Program-made: the position numbers and the translations under genes
The notes under the pieces: model-generated
What the model saw: the letters and a program-made list of their open reading frames with translations, nothing else
What the model was told of the DNA's origin: nothing
Database searches by the model: none
In this document: positions 1-7,685 of the stretch, one piece after another
Numbering within the stretch: the first letter of the stretch is position 1
How the letters are laid out: every line of letters begins with the position of its first letter
Assembly (NCBI GenBank): GCA_019308525.1
Contig: JAFDIC010000053.1
Coordinates: forward strand, 27,323 to 39,801
Length of the DNA: 12,479 nt
Source of the DNA: Deltaproteobacteria bacterium
Lineage (GTDB): Bacteria; Desulfobacterota; DSM-4660; Desulfatiglandales; HGW-15
Direction: 5' to 3'

Positions 1-115
1 CGCTTTCGGAGAGTATGAGGCCCAGGTCGAGCGAACCGTCTGTTTTGAGCCCTGCCGATACGGCCGAGCCCCTGAAACCCCGCACCAAGATGTTCTCCAT
101 GTGTTTGCTCTCCAT
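1..115 (-). CDS. argJ: ArgJ, glutamate N-acetyltransferase (N-terminal part only)
   Basis: Only about 38 codons are present, and the rest lies beyond the left edge. The visible peptide begins MESKHMENILVRGFRGSA, then AGLKTDGSLDLGLILSES. This matches the ArgJ N-terminus, where a G-F-x-x-x-G/A motif precedes A-G-I/L-K and a D-L-x-L-I-x-S-[DE] strand. ArgJ moves the acetyl group from N-acetylornithine to glutamate (and in bifunctional forms also makes acetylglutamate from acetyl-CoA) in cytosolic arginine synthesis. It starts 11 nt after the secA stop, so the two are very likely co-transcribed; secA-argJ adjacency fits Desulfobacterota. The start is uncertain. ATG at 115 has GGGAAG touching it, which is too close for a ribosome site, whereas the in-frame ATG at 100 has GGAG at a 9-nt spacing. 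Identification rests on the first 38 residues, so it is probable rather than certain. Confidence 0.72.
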   Translation of the reverse strand, partial: MESKHMENILVRGFRGSAVSAGLKTDGSLDLGLILSES

Positions 116-126
116 CTTCCCGTAAG

Positions 127-2994
127 CTATTTACCCGCCCCGCAGCACTTCTTGTACTTCTTTCCGCTGCCGCAGGGACAGGGAGCGTTGCGTCCGATCT
201 TCTTTCCCTGCCTCCGTACGGTCTCAGGCCTGCTCTCCTCACCCCCATGGCTGTAATGCATGGCACGCTTCTTCTTGGGAGGCACAACTTCCTCGGCAGG
301 CCTCTGCCTCAACAACCGTACCCGGGAAAGGGTCATCAGGGTCTCCTCCCTTATTCTATCCATGAGTTCTTCAAAGAGGGCAAAACCTTCCTTTTGGTAC
401 TCCCTGAGGGGGTCCAGCTGGCCGTAGCCTCTCAGACCGATTCCCTCTTTCATATGTTCCATGTCCTGGAGGTGGATAACCCATTGATTGTCGATTATTT
501 GAAGGATAATGTACCGCTCCAGGGCACTCATATCCTCCTGTCCTATTATCTCTTTTCGCTTTTCGTAGGTCTTTCGGGCCTCTTCCTTGAGCAGATCCGA
601 CAGGGCTTCTACCTTCAGGGAGTTGAAGGCATCTTCGCCCATTTCTTCCGGCCCTATGGAGGGTTGGAAGCCGAATATCCTGAGGATGTTTTCCTTGAGG
701 GCCTGGATGTCCCAGTCCTCCGGATAGGCCTTTGGGTCCGTAAACCTTTCAACAAGGGACTCAATCTTGTCCTCCATCATGCTGAGGATGATTTCATCCA
801 ACCTCTCGCCTGTGAGGATATCCTTCCTGAGGGAGTATATGATCTCCCTGTGTTTGTTCATCACATCGTCGTACTCGAGCAGGTGTTTTCTTATGTCGAA
901 ATTGTGTGCCTCCACTTTTTTCTGGGCGTTTTCTATGGCCTTGGATACGAGACCGTGTTCAATGGGCTGGTCTTCTTCCATCCCCAGGCGGTCCATGATC
1001 GAAGCCAGCCTTTCGGAACCGAAAATCCTCAGGAGGTCGTCTTCCAGGGAAAGGTAGAACCTGGATGAGCCCGGATCACCCTGGCGGCCAGCCCTTCCCC
1101 TCAACTGGTTGTCTATCCGGCGGCTCTCGTGTCTCTCTGTGCCCAGGATGTGAAGGCCGCCCAGCTCCACCACCCCGGGTCCCAGGACTATGTCCGTACC
1201 GCGACCCGCCATGTTGGTAGAGATGGTGACCGTTTTCGGTTGTCCCGCCATTGCCACGATTTCGGCCTCTTTTTCGTGGTGCTTGGCATTGAGCACTGAG
1301 TGGGGAATGCCGGCGCGCGTCAACATCTTGCTCAACATCTCGGATTTTTCAATGGTGATTGTCCCCACGAGCACTGGCTGACCCCTTTCATACAGTTCCT
1401 TGATCTCTTCTACCGCCGCTTTGAATTTTTCCCTCTCCGTCTTATATATTACGTCGGGGTAATCAATCCTGATCATTTCCTTGTTGGTAGGAACCACAAT
1501 GACTTCCAGCTTGTAAGTGCTCGCAAATTCAGCCGCTTCCGTATCCGCAGTTCCCGTCATGCCGGCCAGCTTTTCATACATTCTGAAGAAGTTCTGGAAG
1601 GTGATGGTGGCAAGGGTCTGGTTTTCCTCTGCGACCCTTACTCCTTCCTTGGCCTCCACCGCCTGGTGGAGCCCATCGCTCCACCGCCTGCCCGGCATCA
1701 TTCGTCCCGTGAATTCATCGACAATAACCACCTGATCGTCCTTTACTACATAGTGGACGTCCTTTTCGAAAAGCCAGTAGGCCTTTATGACCTGCTGGGT
1801 GGCGTGCAGGAGTTCGCTGGACCGCATGTATCGTTCCTCCAGTTCCTGGAGCCGTTGGGCCTTTTCCTCTTCACTCAGCCTGGTGTCCTCCCTCACGCTG
1901 TAACTCTCCTGCTCCAGGTCTGGAAGCACAAAATCTCCATGACCGGCGCTGGCGAGGAGCCTGATCCCCTTTTCAGTCAGGTCAACGGAATTCGTACGTT
2001 CGTCTATGGTACAGTATAGCTCCTTATCCAGCTCCGGGAGCAGTTTCTGGGCGCTCAGGAGGCTTTCCATTCGGTCTATCTGTTTCTTCAGGGCCTGATT
2101 GTTTGCCAGGATATCCAGAAAGACCGGGTTCTTGGGGTCGCCTCTCTTGACCTGGAGGAGCAACTCGATTGTCTTGTCACTTTCATCGCCTTCCTGTAAG
2201 CGGGCGCGAACCTGTTGAAGAATGGATCGTATGACCGCGCTCTGCTTCTTCTTCAGGGTAATGACCAGGGGCTTGACTTCCAGGTAGACCTTGTTTTGGC
2301 TCCTTTCCACAGGTCCGCTTATGATCAAAGGAGTCCTGGCCTCATCTATGAGGATGCTGTCCACCTCATCGACGATGGCGTAGTGAAATCCTCTCTGGAC
2401 GAAGTCTTCCAGGTCAAATTTCATGTTGTCCCTGAGGTAGTCAAAACCGAATTCATTGTTCGTCCCATAAGTGATATCACAGGCGTAGGATTTCTTGCGT
2501 TCCTGGTCGCTCATACCATGCACTATGACACCAACGGACATCCCCAGGAAGTTGTAGATTCCACCCATCCATTCAGCGTCGCGCCTGGCCAGGTAATCAT
2601 TGACCGTGACCAGGTGGACTCCCTTACCGGTAAGTGCATTCAAATAGAGGGGCAAAGTGGCAGCAAGGGTCTTGCCCTCTCCCGTCTTCATCTCGGCTAT
2701 CTTACCCTCGTGGAGGACGACGCCTCCTATGAGCTGGACATCAAAATGACGCATGCCCAGGACCCTTACCGAGGCTTCCCTCACCGCCGCAAAGGCCTCG
2801 GGGAGGAGTTCATCGAGGGTTTCTCCCCTGGAAAGTCGTTCTTTGAACTCCCCGGTCTTGGCACCGAGCTCTGCATCCGACAGCCTTTGAAAGTCGGGCT
2901 CAAGGGCGTTGATCCTTTCGACCAGCGGGGCTATCCTTTTCAATTCCCGTTCATTCTTGCTTCCAAAAATGTTTCTTACTAGGTTACCCAGCAT
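127..2994 (-). CDS. secA: SecA, preprotein translocase ATPase
   Basis: This is the motor ATPase that drives unfolded preproteins through the SecYEG channel at the inner membrane. At 955 aa it is longer than typical SecA (about 840-900). Visible: Walker A MKTGEGKT (residues 102-109), Walker B DEVD (209-212) followed by [10 protein letters not shown], the helicase region [26 protein letters not shown] and [11 protein letters not shown], and a C-terminal zinc SEC-C motif with C939, C941, C950 and C951 (SecB/ribosome binding in the family). Residues about 240-328 hold roughly 55 more residues than E. coli SecA between I-S-G-P and [11 protein letters not shown], resembling the Bacteroidetes/Chlorobi insertion. 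ATG is preceded by a weak GAGAG at about 10 nt. The gene stops 11 nt before argJ and has a 315-nt upstream gap. Confidence 0.98.
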   Translation of the reverse strand: MLGNLVRNIFGSKNERELKRIAPLVERINALEPDFQRLSDAELGAKTGEFKERLSRGETLDELLPEAFAAVREASVRVLGMRHFDVQLIGGVVLHEGKIAEMKTGEGKTLAATLPLYLNALTGKGVHLVTVNDYLARRDAEWMGGIYNFLGMSVGVIVHGMSDQERKKSYACDITYGTNNEFGFDYLRDNMKFDLEDFVQRGFHYAIVDEVDSILIDEARTPLIISGPVERSQNKVYLEVKPLVITLKKKQSAVIRSILQQVRARLQEGDESDKTIELLLQVKRGDPKNPVFLDILANNQALKKQIDRMESLLSAQKLLPELDKELYCTIDERTNSVDLTEKGIRLLASAGHGDFVLPDLEQESYSVREDTRLSEEEKAQRLQELEERYMRSSELLHATQQVIKAYWLFEKDVHYVVKDDQVVIVDEFTGRMMPGRRWSDGLHQAVEAKEGVRVAEENQTLATITFQNFFRMYEKLAGMTGTADTEAAEFASTYKLEVIVVPTNKEMIRIDYPDVIYKTEREKFKAAVEEIKELYERGQPVLVGTITIEKSEMLSKMLTRAGIPHSVLNAKHHEKEAEIVAMAGQPKTVTISTNMAGRGTDIVLGPGVVELGGLHILGTERHESRRIDNQLRGRAGRQGDPGSSRFYLSLEDDLLRIFGSERLASIMDRLGMEEDQPIEHGLVSKAIENAQKKVEAHNFDIRKHLLEYDDVMNKHREIIYSLRKDILTGERLDEIILSMMEDKIESLVERFTDPKAYPEDWDIQALKENILRIFGFQPSIGPEEMGEDAFNSLKVEALSDLLKEEARKTYEKRKEIIGQEDMSALERYIILQIIDNQWVIHLQDMEHMKEGIGLRGYGQLDPLREYQKEGFALFEELMDRIREETLMTLSRVRLLRQRPAEEVVPPKKKRAMHYSHGGEESRPETVRRQGKKIGRNAPCPCGSGKKYKKCCGAGK

Positions 2995-3191
2995 GTTTTG
3001 ATATCTCTCGTTTCAATGTATTTCCGCTGACCCCGGCAAGTGGGTCCATGGCAGCCCACAAGCAGTGTTCGCCTCTTCGCCCTCGAAACCTCGTCCCCCG
3101 CGATATCCCCGAACCGGTACCTGTCGACAGACTTTGAATCTGGCCCCGATTCCTCGTCTCAGAACCATCCGTCCGGAGATTTTTCAGGGAA

Positions 3192-3205
3192 GCCCTAATG
3201 AGGGC
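3192..3205 (-). other. Small hairpin in the secA leader
   Basis: GCCCT and AGGGC form a perfect 5-bp stem with a 4-nt loop in the presumed untranslated leader of secA. No U-tract follows, so it does not look like a terminator. Its role is unknown and a 5-bp stem could occur by chance. Confidence 0.3.
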
Positions 3206-3272
3206 GGTCCAGTGTCCCCGGGTCACACCAAGTATTTACGACTGAACCCGATAGGGCAGGACTGTAGAAAAG

Positions 3273-3278
3273 ATTATA
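3273..3278 (-). promoter_or_regulatory. Candidate -10 element for secA-argJ
   Basis: Perfect TATAAT on the minus strand, 31 nt downstream of the peptidase stop. The region 17 nt upstream (TTTCCT) is a poor -35, so the promoter would need an activator or another contact. Transcription from here would give secA an untranslated leader of about 270 nt. No better promoter is visible closer to secA. Confidence 0.4.
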
Positions 3279-3309
3279 CACAAAAAGCTTGAAGAAGGAA
3301 ATCTGAAAC

Positions 3310-4221
3310 CTACTCCAGGATGTAGCGGAGAGGATTGACAGGCACACCATTGAGGTGCACCTCGTAGTGGAGATGGGGGCCGGTCGTGCGCCCCGTCTGG
3401 CCGACAAGGGCTATGGTTTGGCCCCTTTTTACGCGCTGCCCTTTCTTGACCAGGGCCTTGTCAAGGTGCGCATAAACCGTCTTGATCCCGTAATCATGAT
3501 TTATGGTGATGACCTTTCCATACCCGTGGTCCCATCGAACAGAGGAAACGATGCCATCTCCAGGGGCGATAATCGGGGCTGTTTTCCTTGCGCTTATGTC
3601 AATCCCCTTGTGGAACTCCCTCTTTTGCGTAAAGGGAGAGATCCGGTATCCGAAGCGCGAACTGACCCATCCCCGGGTGGGCCACACGGAAGGTGTATGT
3701 GCGAGCATAGATCTCTGTTGCTCAAAAAAGTTATAGAGATCGTTTCTTTCACTCTCCTGGATTGAGATCTCTTCCTCAATGTTTTCAAGTGATTGGTGCA
3801 TGAGCCTTATCAGCTTCTTTTGCGCATTCGCCATGGTCAATTCTGGACTGGACATCAGCGGATCAGAGCCACCGATTCCGGACCCCACCTCATGTTCTCT
3901 CTTATCCATTTCATAATTGACCATGGTCTTCAACTTCTGGTCAAACTGTTTGAGTTCGACCAGTTTCCTGCTTATCTGATCGATTTTCTGGGTGAGGACG
4001 ATGAGCTGTGTCCTCTGAAGCTGATTCTCCTTCTGGAGTCTTACCAGATAGGGAATCTTCAATTTGAGGGAACGGTAGTCCACAATCAGGAATCCCGTCA
4101 GAACAACGGAGAGGAGGCCGAATGCGCAGATCAGAAAAAGGAGGTACCGTGATATCCTTATTTGCCTGACCTTCTTGTTGCCTTCAGGAAGGAAAACTAT
4201 GGTAGTCTTTTTGGGAGCCAA
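3310..4221 (-). CDS. Membrane-anchored M23 family metallopeptidase
   Basis: Predicted cell-wall endopeptidase of the LytM/M23 family, cleaving peptidoglycan cross-bridges or acting as an amidase activator in the periplasm. The 303-aa protein has a short basic cytoplasmic N-terminus, one membrane helix (about residues 26-47), a periplasmic coiled-coil-prone stretch (about 58-170) and a C-terminal M23 domain (about 180-303). Zinc ligands are visible as H204-xxx-D208 and H285 of H283-x-H285, and H252 (A-H-L-D) is the expected catalytic histidine, so the enzyme should be active. The domain ends in the typical N-G-x-P-V-N-P-L-R-Y. The start is TTG, chosen because a perfect AAGGAGGT lies 5 nt upstream. 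It has its own promoters and lies 315 nt from secA. The exact cleavage specificity cannot be read from the sequence. Confidence 0.93.
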   Translation of the reverse strand: MAPKKTTIVFLPEGNKKVRQIRISRYLLFLICAFGLLSVVLTGFLIVDYRSLKLKIPYLVRLQKENQLQRTQLIVLTQKIDQISRKLVELKQFDQKLKTMVNYEMDKREHEVGSGIGGSDPLMSSPELTMANAQKKLIRLMHQSLENIEEEISIQESERNDLYNFFEQQRSMLAHTPSVWPTRGWVSSRFGYRISPFTQKREFHKGIDISARKTAPIIAPGDGIVSSVRWDHGYGKVITINHDYGIKTVYAHLDKALVKKGQRVKRGQTIALVGQTGRTTGPHLHYEVHLNGVPVNPLRYILE

Positions 4222-4226
4222 AACCG

Positions 4227-4234
4227 ACCTCCTT
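4227..4234 (-). promoter_or_regulatory. Ribosome binding site fixing a TTG start
   Basis: AAGGAGGT on the minus strand is fully complementary to the 16S rRNA 3' end and lies 5 nt before the TTG at 4219-4221. It supports TTG as the real start of the M23 peptidase. Confidence 0.85.
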
Positions 4235-4261
4235 TTGTAGGAAAGGGAAGGCCATGAAGTT

Positions 4262-4290
4262 ACTCTACACGATCAGCTCAAAAATGTCAA
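4262..4290 (-). promoter_or_regulatory. Proximal sigma70-type promoter of the M23 peptidase gene
   Basis: On the minus strand, perfect -35 TTGACA (4285-4290), 17-nt spacer, -10 TAGAGT (4262-4267). Predicted transcription start is near 4255, leaving a leader of about 33 nt that includes the strong ribosome site. Confidence 0.75.
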
Positions 4291-4371
4291 CTTAGGGAAA
4301 AAATAGATCTAAGATAAGGGAAATGAGTTCATATAATATCCCCAAGATCACTATTTGGCACTTGGATTAGA

Positions 4372-4400
4372 CTTATACTTAAGTAGATGAATGCAGTCAA
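4372..4400 (-). promoter_or_regulatory. Distal sigma70-type promoter of the M23 peptidase gene
   Basis: On the minus strand, -35 TTGACT (4395-4400), 17-nt spacer, -10 TATAAG (4372-4377), beginning 9 nt after the uvrC stop. Each hexamer matches consensus at five of six positions. It lies about 110 nt upstream of the proximal promoter and reads in the same direction. Confidence 0.6.
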
Positions 4401-4409
4401 CAGTTTTTG

Positions 4410-6230
4410 TCACTCCTGTCCTCTGAGGGCCCTGTATATTCTTTCCGCCATGTGAGGCCCGATCCCCGGAACCTCGAGCAAATCATCAACTGATGCTTGA
4501 AAAAGATTGGATAAGCTACCGAAATAACGTAACAACTGTTTCTTTCTTGTGGCCCCCAGGCCCCCTATACCGTCCAGCTCGGAGTCTTTGAAATCCTGCA
4601 TGAAGCGTTTTCGGTAGTAGGTAATGGCCCTTCGATGGGCCTCGTCTCTAATGCGCATCAGAAAAAGCATCACAGGATCATCAGGCCTGAGGTTAAGAGG
4701 GTTTTTTCTATCCGGGATGTATACCTTTTCTTCCCCCCCGTTTTCTCCGGATTTGGCCAGGGCAACGACGTCAGGGGAATCCGGCAGCTCCATCTGATCC
4801 ACTGTCTTTTTCACTGCATTGAGATGGCCTTTACCGCCGTCTACAAGAATCAAGTCAGGCGGATCCTTCTTTGAAAGCCTCCTTCTTACCAGCTCGGACA
4901 TCATAGCGTAGTCGTCTATTCCCGATACCGCTTTTATCTTATAGTTCCTGTACCCCTTCTTGTCGGGTCTGCCGCCGACGAATGAAACAACGGCTCCCAC
5001 GGCCATATCTCCCTGTATGTTTGAGATATCGATCCCCTCTATCACCCTGGGGACTCTACGGAGTTTCAGGGTGTCACGGAGCATTTCTTCCAGCCGCTCT
5101 TCAGGATAGCTCCGGTACCTGTTCAGGAGTTCTTTTGCGTTTCTAAGGGCCATCTCTATGAGTTCACGTTTTTCCCCCCGTAGCGGGCAATGGATCCTCA
5201 CCCTTTTGCCTGCCAGATCGGAGATCCACTCGGTTACGGATTGAATGTCTTCTATTGGATGGCAGATCATGATATCCTTGGGGATGAATGAATCACGTGA
5301 ATAATATTGCTTTATGAACGCCTCCATCACCTCCGAAGGTGTGGCATTCTTTTGTCTTATCCTGTAGTCCCCACTCCCGGTCAGGTAACCCTTCCTTATG
5401 AACAGGATCAGGAGCAAGAATGTGCCGTTAGTCTCCACCATCCCTATCACATCCCGGTCTTCCAGCTTCCTGGAGACCACATTTTGCCTTTCCATCACCC
5501 TCTGGAGGGCCCTGATCTGGTCTCTAACCTTGGCGGCCTTCTCAAAGTCCAGGGAATTGGAGGCTGACAGCATGTCTCTCTCGAGTTTCCTGATCAGCTC
5601 CTGATTTCGGCCTTCAAGAAAAAGTCTGACCTGATCCACGATCTCCCGGTATAAGGAAGGGGAAACCTGGTTGGCGCATGGTCCAAGGCATCTACCGAGC
5701 TGGTAATTGAGACAGGGCCTGGTCCTTTTCGGCAGTGAGACACCTTTGCATTTTCTCAGGGGAAAGATGCGTTCGATCAGCCTGAGGGTGCTTCGAACGG
5801 AATTTGCGGATGAGTAAGGTCCGAAATATAGTGCGCCGTCCTTCTTGATCTTCCTGACGATGGCAAGTCTCGGATAGGCATTCTGTATGTCCAGGCGGAG
5901 GCAAGGGTATTGCTTGTCATCCCTCAGGACGATATTGTATCTTGGCCCGTGTTCCTTGACCAGGTTGCTCTCAAGGATAAAGGCTTCCTTTTCTGTGGAA
6001 GTCAATATATATTCGATGGTTTTTGCGCGGCTTATCATTAAAGAAGTCTTGGGGGATTGACCGTTTCGGGGCCTGAAATAGGACAGGACTCTTTTCCTGA
6101 GGTTTTTTGCCTTCCCGACGTAAAGAATCCGGCCGGATTCATCCTTGAAAAGGTAGACTCCGGTGGCCTCGGGTAAGTGGAGGCTACAGGTTTCCACATC
6201 AGGGTTCAGTCTGCTCGCCAGGCGTTCCAT
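4410..6230 (-). CDS. uvrC: UvrC, excinuclease ABC subunit C
   Basis: Dual-incision nuclease of bacterial nucleotide excision repair; it acts with UvrA and UvrB on bulky DNA lesions. The 606-aa length is normal. Domains in order: GIY-YIG nuclease for the 3' cut (about 22-98, with G-V-Y-L-F and I-L-Y-V-G-K, and E87 in the I-L-E-x-N motif); a cysteine cluster (C161, C173, C181, C185) of the type that binds Fe-S or metal in many UvrCs; a UVR domain that contacts UvrB (about 208-245); the RNase H-like domain for the 5' cut (D401 in E-G-I-D-I-S, D464 in L-V-D-G-G-K-G, H532); and tandem helix-hairpin-helix motifs at the C-terminus (about 552-603, G-I-G-G-L-G and V-P-G-I-G). ATG has only a weak ribosome site. 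It lies 145 nt after the GNAT gene on the same strand. Confidence 0.97.
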   Translation of the reverse strand: MERLASRLNPDVETCSLHLPEATGVYLFKDESGRILYVGKAKNLRKRVLSYFRPRNGQSPKTSLMISRAKTIEYILTSTEKEAFILESNLVKEHGPRYNIVLRDDKQYPCLRLDIQNAYPRLAIVRKIKKDGALYFGPYSSANSVRSTLRLIERIFPLRKCKGVSLPKRTRPCLNYQLGRCLGPCANQVSPSLYREIVDQVRLFLEGRNQELIRKLERDMLSASNSLDFEKAAKVRDQIRALQRVMERQNVVSRKLEDRDVIGMVETNGTFLLLILFIRKGYLTGSGDYRIRQKNATPSEVMEAFIKQYYSRDSFIPKDIMICHPIEDIQSVTEWISDLAGKRVRIHCPLRGEKRELIEMALRNAKELLNRYRSYPEERLEEMLRDTLKLRRVPRVIEGIDISNIQGDMAVGAVVSFVGGRPDKKGYRNYKIKAVSGIDDYAMMSELVRRRLSKKDPPDLILVDGGKGHLNAVKKTVDQMELPDSPDVVALAKSGENGGEEKVYIPDRKNPLNLRPDDPVMLFLMRIRDEAHRRAITYYRKRFMQDFKDSELDGIGGLGATRKKQLLRYFGSLSNLFQASVDDLLEVPGIGPHMAERIYRALRGQE

Positions 6231-6375
6231 GATCCAGACAAAAGGCTAAATTCGTAACACTTTGCAAATACAGCGGATCCGGGCATCTTCCGGATTCCGG
6301 CCCAGGGCAGAGATGGCGTTTCTATGGTAAGGGGCAAACCTGAAAGGGTGGCGCATAGCACAAGACGAGAACAAT

Positions 6376-6966
6376 CTAGCCGGACGCGTTTACATCCTGG
6401 AAACGGTCACTGTCGAGTCCAAGCTGTAGACGCTTGACCATGACTACCAGACTGTAGGGGTTGCCTTCCTTGTCTCTCAGGTAGTCCCTAAAAACAGCCT
6501 CCGGGGAAAATCCAAGCCTCTTCAGGCTCCCCATCAAAGACGAATCCCGGCCTTCGACCATATACATGACCAGGATCTCCAGGCCCATGGACATGGCAAA
6601 GTTCATGAGGTCAAGCAACATCCACGTCGCGAGGTGTTTCTTGCGAAATCCTGGAGCCACGGAGATTTCCACTTCTCCAATATGCCGTTTTGATCCAGAA
6701 TGAGGCCTGTGTAAGTTTGCGATCCCGATGATCTTACCCTCCAGGATGGCAACCACCGAAACGCCCTTTTCATTTTCTCCCGTACGCACCCAGTCTTCTA
6801 TTACCCGGGGGTCCCTGACATCGGCATCCAGGAACCATCTGTCGTCATCGGACAGGCCATTGAAAAAAGCGAAAAGAAGTTTTTCATCACCGGGTGCCAG
6901 GGGCCTGAGCGTCACGCCGGAACCATTCTTGAGGATTATTTCCTTTGGATAGTCGTTGGAGGCCAT
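6376..6966 (-). CDS. GNAT family N-acetyltransferase
   Basis: Predicted cytosolic acetyl-CoA-dependent acetyltransferase of 196 aa. The N-terminal strand V-T-L-R-P-L-A-P-G-D-E (18-28) and the fold order match GNAT proteins of the type found as the C-terminal domain of Pat/YfiQ lysine acetyltransferases. The region I-x-V-A-P-G-F-R-K-K-H-L-A (101-113) is motif A. Its usual R-x-x-G-x-G/A pyrophosphate loop reads R108-K-K-H111-L-A113, so the first glycine is replaced by histidine. Motif B is near S148-L-K-R-L-G-F-S. The substrate (protein lysine, amine or antibiotic) cannot be inferred. It is the first gene of the minus-strand block and divergent from the Nudix gene; ATG is preceded by a modest AGGG at about 11 nt. 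It may be co-transcribed with uvrC across the 145-nt gap. Confidence 0.85.
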   Translation of the reverse strand: MASNDYPKEIILKNGSGVTLRPLAPGDEKLLFAFFNGLSDDDRWFLDADVRDPRVIEDWVRTGENEKGVSVVAILEGKIIGIANLHRPHSGSKRHIGEVEISVAPGFRKKHLATWMLLDLMNFAMSMGLEILVMYMVEGRDSSLMGSLKRLGFSPEAVFRDYLRDKEGNPYSLVVMVKRLQLGLDSDRFQDVNASG

Positions 6967-7142
6967 GACCCGTCAACCCTGAAGAACCGACTTCTCAAGA
7001 TCAAGAATAGAATGAAGAGACGCGGGTAAATGTCCACGTCCCTGGAAATTATTGCCCTTGCTTATGACTAAGGTAAGTGATAGAAAGATTGATAGTCAAG
7101 AACTAAATCGGAGGGGACGAACAGCAAAAATCAGTTGATAAG
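6967..7142. other. Divergent intergenic region
   Basis: This 176-nt region separates the minus-strand GNAT gene from the plus-strand Nudix gene and must hold promoters for both blocks. Only weak matches are seen: TTGCTT (7059-7064), 17 nt, TAGAAA on the plus strand. An inverted pair TGACTA (7065-7070) and TAGTCA (7093-7098) could be an operator half-site pair but is short enough to be chance. Confidence 0.4.
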
Positions 7143-7685
7143 ATGCATCACCAGCAGTATATATTCAGGTTCTGTCCTGTTTGCGGGGGCGAACTCGTAA
7201 GCAAGAACCTCAAGCAACAGGAACCTTCCAGACTCGTATGCAGAGAGTGTGAGTTCGTATTCTATCTGGACCCCAAACTCGTTGTCTGCTCTGTGGTAGA
7301 AATGGATAACAGGGTGGTCCTGTTGAAACGAGCCATGGACCCTCAGAAGGGCAAGTGGGTTATGCCGGGCGGATTTGTAGACAGGGGTGAGGAGATAAGG
7401 AGCGCGGCCTTGAGGGAGACAGAAGAAGAATGCGGCATAAAGATCAGGTTGAGGGATCTCCTGGGGATCTATTCTTACGAGGGGAAGACCGAGGTTGTGG
7501 TGGTGTACACAGCGCAGCACGTTTCCGGCGATCTCATAGCAGGGGATGAGACAGAAGATGTGAGACTTTGTTCCCTGGAGGAGATACCCTGGAGTGAACT
7601 TGCCTTTCAGAGCACCGTTGATGCTCTAAGAGACTATGGAAGGTTGAGAAACTTTGGCAGAAAGGAGAAGGATAGCCGGCTATGA
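7143..7685 (+). CDS. Nudix hydrolase with N-terminal zinc ribbon
   Basis: Predicted nucleoside-diphosphate-linked pyrophosphatase of 180 aa. An N-terminal zinc ribbon uses C11-P-V-C14 and C33-R-E-C36. The Nudix box runs G77-x5-E83-x7-R91-E92-T-E-E95-E96-C-G98-I99, with all Mg-binding and catalytic glutamates present. The zinc ribbon recalls NudC (NADH/NAD-cap pyrophosphatase), but the S-Q-P-W-P-F-P-x-S signature that follows the Nudix box in NudC is absent. An ADP-ribose- or nucleotide-sugar-type substrate is therefore more likely; the substrate stays open. Its TGA overlaps the hisD ATG (ATGA), indicating translational coupling. The ATG has no good ribosome site: GGAGG occurs 28 nt upstream, with in-frame open codons but no ATG, GTG or TTG in between. 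Confidence 0.9.
   Translation: MHHQQYIFRFCPVCGGELVSKNLKQQEPSRLVCRECEFVFYLDPKLVVCSVVEMDNRVVLLKRAMDPQKGKWVMPGGFVDRGEEIRSAALRETEEECGIKIRLRDLLGIYSYEGKTEVVVVYTAQHVSGDLIAGDETEDVRLCSLEEIPWSELAFQSTVDALRDYGRLRNFGRKEKDSRL

Larger units (their letters stand above)
2995..3309. other. 315-nt intergenic stretch, probable secA leader
   Basis: This lies between the M23 peptidase stop and the secA start, both on the minus strand. It contains a perfect TATAAT on the minus strand near the peptidase end, a small hairpin and the palindrome CTGTCGACAG (3121-3130). A minus-strand open frame of 80 codons (2984-3226) overlaps the secA start out of frame. It has no hydrophobic or signal-peptide segment and resembles no known secretion-monitoring peptide, so I do not call it a gene. 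No intrinsic terminator with a clear U-tract is visible after the peptidase gene. Confidence 0.6.

Noticed and set aside
247..1068. 273-codon plus-strand open frame opposite secA
   Set aside because: It lies wholly antisense to the clear SecA coding sequence, has low-complexity hydrophobic content and has no recognisable domain.
2215..2982. 255-codon plus-strand open frame opposite the SecA N-terminal half
   Set aside because: Mirror frame of a conserved gene, with no ribosome site or family resemblance.
3121..3130. CTGTCGACAG as a LexA (SOS) box
   Set aside because: The CTGT and ACAG half-sites are separated by only 2 nt rather than the 8 nt of the E. coli box, and the site lies in front of secA rather than uvrC.
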